From NCBI GenBank assembly GCA_019307665.1, contig JAFDJC010000012.1, positions 1 through 19,101 of the forward strand: 19,101 nucleotides of DNA, in the 5' to 3' direction. Origin of the DNA: Deltaproteobacteria bacterium. GTDB lineage: Bacteria; Desulfobacterota; Desulfobacteria; Desulfobacterales; SURF-7. The notes beneath the pieces are model-generated. The model saw nothing but the letters and a program-made list of their open reading frames with translations. It was not told where the DNA came from and made no database searches. The translations under genes were made by a program, and so were the position numbers. Positions 16,154 to 19,101 of the stretch are shown piece by piece; the first letter of the stretch is position 1, and every line of letters begins with the position of its first letter.

Positions 16154-16522
16154 CTATTTTAGTAGTGCCACCACGATGTTGGCAATGGTTGCCAAACCAA
16201 CAGCCGCCGCAACAACAAACGAGGCCCAAGTTGCCAATCGCTGTGATCTCTGTAAATCGAGCATCTTAAGTTCTATTCTTCGCCGTTCAATATCATTATA
16301 CTCTCGATAAAGATTCTCCGCATCATGCCTGGCAGACTGTAAAAGATGCTCATCTGACGCTCGTGCCTCAGGATCACCGTATCCAGAGCCCGGTTGAAAA
16401 AGTTTGTTTGCAAGTTCCTCTGCTCGTTCGTGTGCTTTTAGCCATTCCGATCGTGCTTCATCAATATTGCCATTATGCTTTTTAGGTTGTCTCATTTTCT
16501 CAACTTCATCTGTGCTGTCCAC
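16154..16522 (-). CDS. small membrane-anchored protein of unknown function (probable cassette gene)
   Basis: Up to 122 residues. A charged helical region (about 20-95, rich in Glu, Arg and Ala with heptad-like spacing, probable coiled coil) is followed by a single C-terminal membrane segment, about 98-121 (TWASFVVAAAVGLATIANIVVALL). The protein would therefore be tail-anchored with the coiled coil in the cytoplasm. I do not recognise a named family. The start is uncertain: GTG at 16522 sits inside the core of the attC site, as happens in gene cassettes, while an ATG at 16495 would give 113 residues. Neither has a good ribosome-binding site. The gene begins exactly at an integron recombination point, so it was probably the second cassette, but no attC is evident after its stop. 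Confidence 0.6.
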   Translation of the reverse strand: MDSTDEVEKMRQPKKHNGNIDEARSEWLKAHERAEELANKLFQPGSGYGDPEARASDEHLLQSARHDAENLYREYNDIERRRIELKMLDLQRSQRLATWASFVVAAAVGLATIANIVVALLK

Positions 16523-16601
16523 ATAACGCCAGCATCAGCCGATTCACCCAGAGGGAGGAACGACCGGCGGGTGAATTCGGTCTGCATGCATTTGTTAGAG
16601 C
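16521..16601 (-). repeat. attC recombination site of the integron cassette
   Basis: Read on the minus strand, the site starts with GCTCTAAC (16594-16601) and ends with GCGTTATGT (16521-16529), the two simple core sites. Inside, CCGAATTCACCC pairs with GGGTGAATCGG, leaving one unpaired A, and GCATGCAG pairs imperfectly with CTGATGC. Such unpaired bases are the extrahelical bases that set strand choice for integron integrase. The hairpin tip is about 16 bases. The expected cut is between 16527 and 16526. The core sequences deviate slightly from RYYYAAC and GTTRRRY. The site starts one base after the stop codon of the cassette gene. Confidence 0.75.
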
Positions 16602-17197
16602 TTTAATGTTTGTTTTTTAATGGCGAATGCTCTGATAATTTTGGTTTATCAGAACTTTCTGGCATTACATTGAAGAAATCTTTAGCTCGATTTAAAAAGC
16701 CGTCAATATCACCTTCATATACTTCATTCATCACTAAGCTGCAGTCGATACGTGTAATACTGTCCATTGCTGCTTGATCCCAGGATCTTTTACATTTCCA
16801 GTGGCCAATATATTTTGCTGTTGGCGCTGCTGTCTGATGTTCACGTAGTCTGGTTTCAAGATTATCTGTATATCCGATTTTGACTCGATTTGGTATGGCT
16901 TCGGGAATAAGCCGAATAATGTAAAAATATCCAAAACGATCTAATGCTGCTAAATCTGATTCAGAATTTGGTTTATCTCTGTTTTCGAAATGTAAAACAA
17001 GCTTATTGGCATTATCAGTACTTAGACATTGCACTAAAGCTCCTTTGCTCGTTTCAGTTTTTTCATTTCGGATTTCAAGATTGAGGCGTTTAACATTACG
17101 TCGGATAGTAGTTATCTCTACTCCAATTTGATCCGCTAATTCTCGAAATGTAACGAAATCAGACATTGTTTATTCCTCTCAGATTTTTTGGCTCTAA
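16527..17197 (-). mobile_element. integron gene cassette (one gene plus attC)
   Basis: The 671-bp unit lies between two integron cut points. Its start reads GTTAGAGC on the minus strand (17191-17198) and the start of its own attC reads GCTCTAAC (16594-16601), the exact complement over eight bases. In a genuine cassette these two must pair when the circle folds, because the start of the cassette completes its attC. The gene sits tightly inside, with 24 bases before the start codon and one base after the stop. The opposite orientation to the adjacent integrase relic is the normal integron arrangement. Confidence 0.72.
16603..17166 (-). CDS. cassette-encoded HTH plus GIY-YIG/T5orf172-like nuclease-domain protein
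   Basis: A 187-residue protein. Residues 1-35 (FVTFRELADQIGVEITTIRRNVKRLNLEI) look like a winged or MerR-like helix-turn-helix. Residues 79-150 resemble the GIY-YIG relatives T5orf172/MUG113: GYFYIIR, then VKIGYTDNLETRLREHQTAAPTAKYIGHW, then a late NEVYEGD. The Tyr pair, the K/R (Lys96, Arg106) and a late Glu (Glu148) match the positions expected for a metal-dependent nuclease site, though Phe81 replaces the usual hydrophobic residue of GIY. GAGAGGAATAAACA before the ATG is a fair ribosome-binding site. It is the sole gene of an integron cassette. A regulator or small nuclease in phage or plasmid defence is plausible, but activity is not shown. Confidence 0.72.
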   Translation of the reverse strand: MSDFVTFRELADQIGVEITTIRRNVKRLNLEIRNEKTETSKGALVQCLSTDNANKLVLHFENRDKPNSESDLAALDRFGYFYIIRLIPEAIPNRVKIGYTDNLETRLREHQTAAPTAKYIGHWKCKRSWDQAAMDSITRIDCSLVMNEVYEGDIDGFLNRAKDFFNVMPESSDKPKLSEHSPLKNKH

Positions 17198-17355
17198 CAG
17201 TGTTGATAAATGTAAAATTTTTCCATGATATCGACTGCTATAGATGGAAATATTTTCCGCCTATGGTAATATTAAACAGCCAATCATGAAAAACTTTTCC
17301 AGCTATTACTTTTTCCTTGATTTTTTCCATATATTCCCACATTGAGACTCTTAAC
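17198..17355. other. attI-like region between cassette start and integrase relic
   Basis: This 158-base AT-rich stretch lies between the first cassette junction (minus-strand ACTGTTAGAGCC) and the start of the integrase relic on the opposite strand, where attI and the cassette promoter are found in intact integrons. The junction core GTTAGAG is present and no attC-like hairpin lies above it, as expected for attI, which is not a folded site. I could not pick a convincing cassette promoter. The minus-strand open frame that crosses this region looks non-coding. Confidence 0.45.
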
Positions 17356-17533
17356 ATGGAAAATAAACCGAAATTTTGTTCTGATCCCAATTTAAAACTA
17401 TTGGACAAGGTTCGACAGGTTTTGGGATTTGAAAAATTTTTATCGTATATGGCTGTAGATGTCAAGGTTTCCGCCTCGACCCAGACAGGCATTAGAAAAA
17501 GATGTGCCCGACTTTAGGAAACGGCACCGAAGA
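17356..17533 (+). pseudogene. intI: decayed integron integrase (intI) relic
   Basis: From ATG 17356 the frame reads MENKPKFCSDPNLKLLDKVRQVL, the typical N-terminus of environmental IntI tyrosine recombinases. It jumps directly to FEKFLSYMAVDVKVSASTQ, the IntI segment that normally lies about 35 residues further on (usual form: EAFLSHLAVxxxVSASTQ). After 17484 the frame shifts: QALEKDVPDF follows, where intact proteins have QALNALLFLY then LEKD-like residues, and the relic fades at RKRHRR (17533). The whole catalytic domain (boxes with the Arg-His-Arg-Tyr residues) is absent. At least two internal deletions, one frameshift and loss of the C-terminal two thirds make it nonfunctional. It is divergent from the cassette, as intI normally is. 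Confidence 0.72.
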
Positions 17534-17566
17534 GATAGCAATAAAAAGCGGTTAACAAAAAGACAA

Positions 17567-18307
17567 ATGAAAAATCCTGAACATTACAGAATAGATAACA
17601 AAACCCCGGAACACAAAAAAAAATTCATACAGAATCTATTTAATTCCATAGTACCGACATATGATCTTTTAAACCATGTTCTCTCCGGGGGAATTGACAT
17701 GATATGGAGAACGAATATTTTTCGGTATTTGGAAACTGTAAAAAATAATCCGGCCATAGACCTTTGCTGCGGTACAGGCGATCTCTCAAAACTTCTGTAC
17801 AGAAAAGGGGCAAAGTTAGTTTCCCTCGACTTTTCTTTTAATATGCTGGAAAAAGGCAATAAAAAAGTCTTTCTTCAAGGAGCATCGGTTGCTGCTGATG
17901 CGAGTAACATTCCTTTTAAAAATAACTCTTTTCATACAGCCACTATTGCATTCGGTATCAGAAACATTCCGGATCTTGACACCTTTATTAAGGATGTTCA
18001 TCGCGTACTGAATAATGGAGGCCAACTAGCGATACTTGAACTGGTAAAACCTGAACACAGATTTATCGGCTTTCTGTATTCATTTTATCTTGGTACAATA
18101 CTTCCTTTAATAGGCGGCATCATATCCGGAAAACAGTTTGCCTACAACTATCTATCAAAAACCATTGCAACATTTATTAACCCTTTTGATCTTCAAACCA
18201 TGCTTGAAAAATACGGTTTTTCAAAAGTTAAACATTATCCGCAGACATTAGGCATCGCAACTATCATCATCTGCAAAAAAAGGAATAGCTTAGTAAGAGA
18301 GCTTTAA
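17567..18307 (+). CDS. menG: demethylmenaquinone methyltransferase (UbiE/MenG/COQ5 family)
   Basis: A 246-residue SAM-dependent C-methyltransferase that adds the ring methyl group in the last step of menaquinone synthesis. Family signatures are clear: FNSIVPTYDLLNHVLSGGID followed by WR at residues 25-48, SAM motif I IDLCCGTGDLS at 64-74, IAFGIRNIPDLDTF in the middle, and a GGQLAILEL motif. An upstream in-frame extension (to 17459) belongs to the integrase relic, so I start at ATG 17567, which matches the family. Its ribosome-binding site is poor. The next gene is a futalosine-hydrolase-like nucleosidase 26 bases on, so the two likely form an operon for menaquinone, and MenG is preferred over UbiE in this anaerobic context. 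The integron relic ends right at its 5' side, so its promoter may lie in relic DNA. Confidence 0.9.
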   Translation: MKNPEHYRIDNKTPEHKKKFIQNLFNSIVPTYDLLNHVLSGGIDMIWRTNIFRYLETVKNNPAIDLCCGTGDLSKLLYRKGAKLVSLDFSFNMLEKGNKKVFLQGASVAADASNIPFKNNSFHTATIAFGIRNIPDLDTFIKDVHRVLNNGGQLAILELVKPEHRFIGFLYSFYLGTILPLIGGIISGKQFAYNYLSKTIATFINPFDLQTMLEKYGFSKVKHYPQTLGIATIIICKKRNSLVREL

Positions 18308-18333
18308 ATAAAAACTCTTAGGGAGATAGCACA

Positions 18334-18951
18334 ATGCAAAAACATCCTTTAATCGGCCTTGTTATGGCGACCATGCTGGAGGCAAAACCATTTGTTACCC
18401 ATATTCCCCTTAACAAAATTAATCAAAAACCCTTCCCGGTGTTTAAAAATAATAATATGGTTCTAATCATTTCCGGAATCGGCAAGGCAAATGCCGCAAT
18501 GGCTGCTTTTCACTGCTGCAAAGAATTTTCTCCGGGTATTATTGTTAATGCCGGTGCTGCCGGCGCTACTGATCATTCATCTCCTTTGGGAGAATTCTAT
18601 CATATTACAAAAATCATTGAATATGACAGGCCTGATTTGAGGTCAGGTGATCCCGAAATCCACAGCCCCCGCATTATGGACGACTTTCAAACAGCAACGC
18701 TTGCAACACAGGACAAGGCCGTAATTTTTTCTGATAAAAGAAAGAAGATTTCAGAAGTAGCTGAGCTTGTTGACATGGAAGCAGCATCAGTTGTTCAGGC
18801 ATGCAAAAAGTTAAATGTTCCATGCGCTGTTTTTAAATATGTAACCGATACGCCGGCGCATACTGATGACCGTGATATTGTTAACCACATAAGACAGTTT
18901 CGCGAACCCTTTTATGATTTTTTTATTAATTCTGTGGTACCTATGTTCTGA
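18334..18951 (+). CDS. mqnB: futalosine hydrolase-like nucleosidase (MqnB type)
   Basis: A 205-residue member of the PNP/UDP phosphorylase and MTA/SAH nucleosidase superfamily. Visible signatures are the N-terminal MATMLEAKPF (Glu16), SGIGKANAAMAA, VNAGAAGATD (71-80), LVDMEAASVVQAC (Met148-Glu149, the ribose-binding Met-Glu pair) and a late YVTDTP in which Asp172 is the usual catalytic acid. MqnB removes hypoxanthine from futalosine in the second menaquinone pathway. The general superfamily is certain. The MqnB choice rests on the adjacent menG and the length; MTA/SAH nucleosidase is the alternative. AGGGAGA lies seven bases before the ATG. It is probably co-transcribed with menG. Confidence 0.82.
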   Translation: MQKHPLIGLVMATMLEAKPFVTHIPLNKINQKPFPVFKNNNMVLIISGIGKANAAMAAFHCCKEFSPGIIVNAGAAGATDHSSPLGEFYHITKIIEYDRPDLRSGDPEIHSPRIMDDFQTATLATQDKAVIFSDKRKKISEVAELVDMEAASVVQACKKLNVPCAVFKYVTDTPAHTDDRDIVNHIRQFREPFYDFFINSVVPMF

Positions 18952-19046
18952 CAGAGAAGATGTCCATAAAGGGAATGTCACTTATGACTATAGTGGTTGT
19001 CATAATAACGTTCCGTTTCCATGAAAGGGATTTATGCATTGGGTAA

Positions 19047-19078
19047 CACCGGCAACTCGTTGCCGGTGCCCGAAGGGC
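19047..19078. repeat. strong GC-rich hairpin near the window end
   Basis: CACCGGCAAC and GTTGCCGGTG (19047-19056 and 19059-19068) are exact complements around a two-base TC loop. GCCC-GAA-GGGC (19068-19078) follows directly. No U-run follows, so it is not a standard intrinsic terminator, although it lies about 95 bases after the mqnB-like stop. It may be a REP-like dispersed palindrome. An open frame from an ATG near 19034 runs across it to the window end but has no recognisable product, so I do not call a gene. Confidence 0.55.
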
Positions 19079-19101
19079 AAGAAGCTGTTCTCAAAATTTA
19101 C

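Noticed and set aside
17238..17492. Minus-strand open frame of 84 codons
   Set aside because: It covers the integrase relic on the other strand and the attI-like region, has no ribosome-binding site and no recognisable domain. Treated as an antisense shadow.
18983..19043. A short open frame after the mqnB-like gene
   Set aside because: About 20 codons, no ribosome-binding site and no recognisable product.

Overview
The window looks like a chromosomal segment of a strictly anaerobic Gram-negative bacterium, most likely a deltaproteobacterium in the broad sense (Desulfobacterota, sulfate-reducer type). The reasons are a complete tripartite RND efflux operon with a lipoprotein outer-membrane factor, an oxygen-sensitive glycyl radical enzyme (GRE) with its radical-SAM activase, a B12-binding radical SAM protein, and a menaquinone pair (MenG plus a futalosine-hydrolase-like nucleosidase). 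Taxonomy is inferred from gene content only.

Layout. 1-1923 (minus): a B12-binding-type radical SAM protein, cut by the window edge, and upstream of it a family-2 glycosyltransferase. 2115-8064 (plus): a compact RND operon (outer-membrane factor, periplasmic adaptor, permease). 8070-12837 (minus): a three-gene operon of GRE, GRE activase and APC-family permease, read from a good sigma70-like promoter at 12940-12967. A TetR-family regulator (13190-13822, plus) is divergent from it, and the leader of that regulator holds a striking set of palindromes. The GRE is collinear at offset -1 with the catalytic and sulfonate-binding residue numbers I recall for isethionate sulfite-lyase (IslA), but two pocket positions differ. 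I read it as an IslA-like C-S (or related) lyase with an unassigned substrate.

13860-17560 is an accessory islet. It holds a YefM-like antitoxin whose YoeB toxin has been deleted, so that the antitoxin now ends in the toxin's last residues (RYHY). Next come a MazF-type toxin with a ribbon-helix-helix antitoxin under a large palindromic operator, a RhuM-family gene, a small membrane-anchored protein, and the remains of an integron. The integron part consists of a plus-strand integron-integrase relic (17356 to about 17533), an attI-like junction, and an oppositely oriented cassette (16527-17197). The cassette encodes an HTH plus GIY-YIG-like protein and ends in a recognisable attC with extrahelical bases. 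Its start (GTTAGAGC on the minus strand) and its attC start (GCTCTAAC) are exact complements, as expected for a genuine cassette.

17567-18951 (plus) returns to housekeeping: menG/ubiE followed by an mqnB-like nucleosidase, consistent with the futalosine route to menaquinone, the anaerobic respiratory quinone. The last 150 bases hold no convincing gene but do hold a strong GC-rich hairpin. No rRNA, tRNA, CRISPR array or intact insertion sequence was seen.
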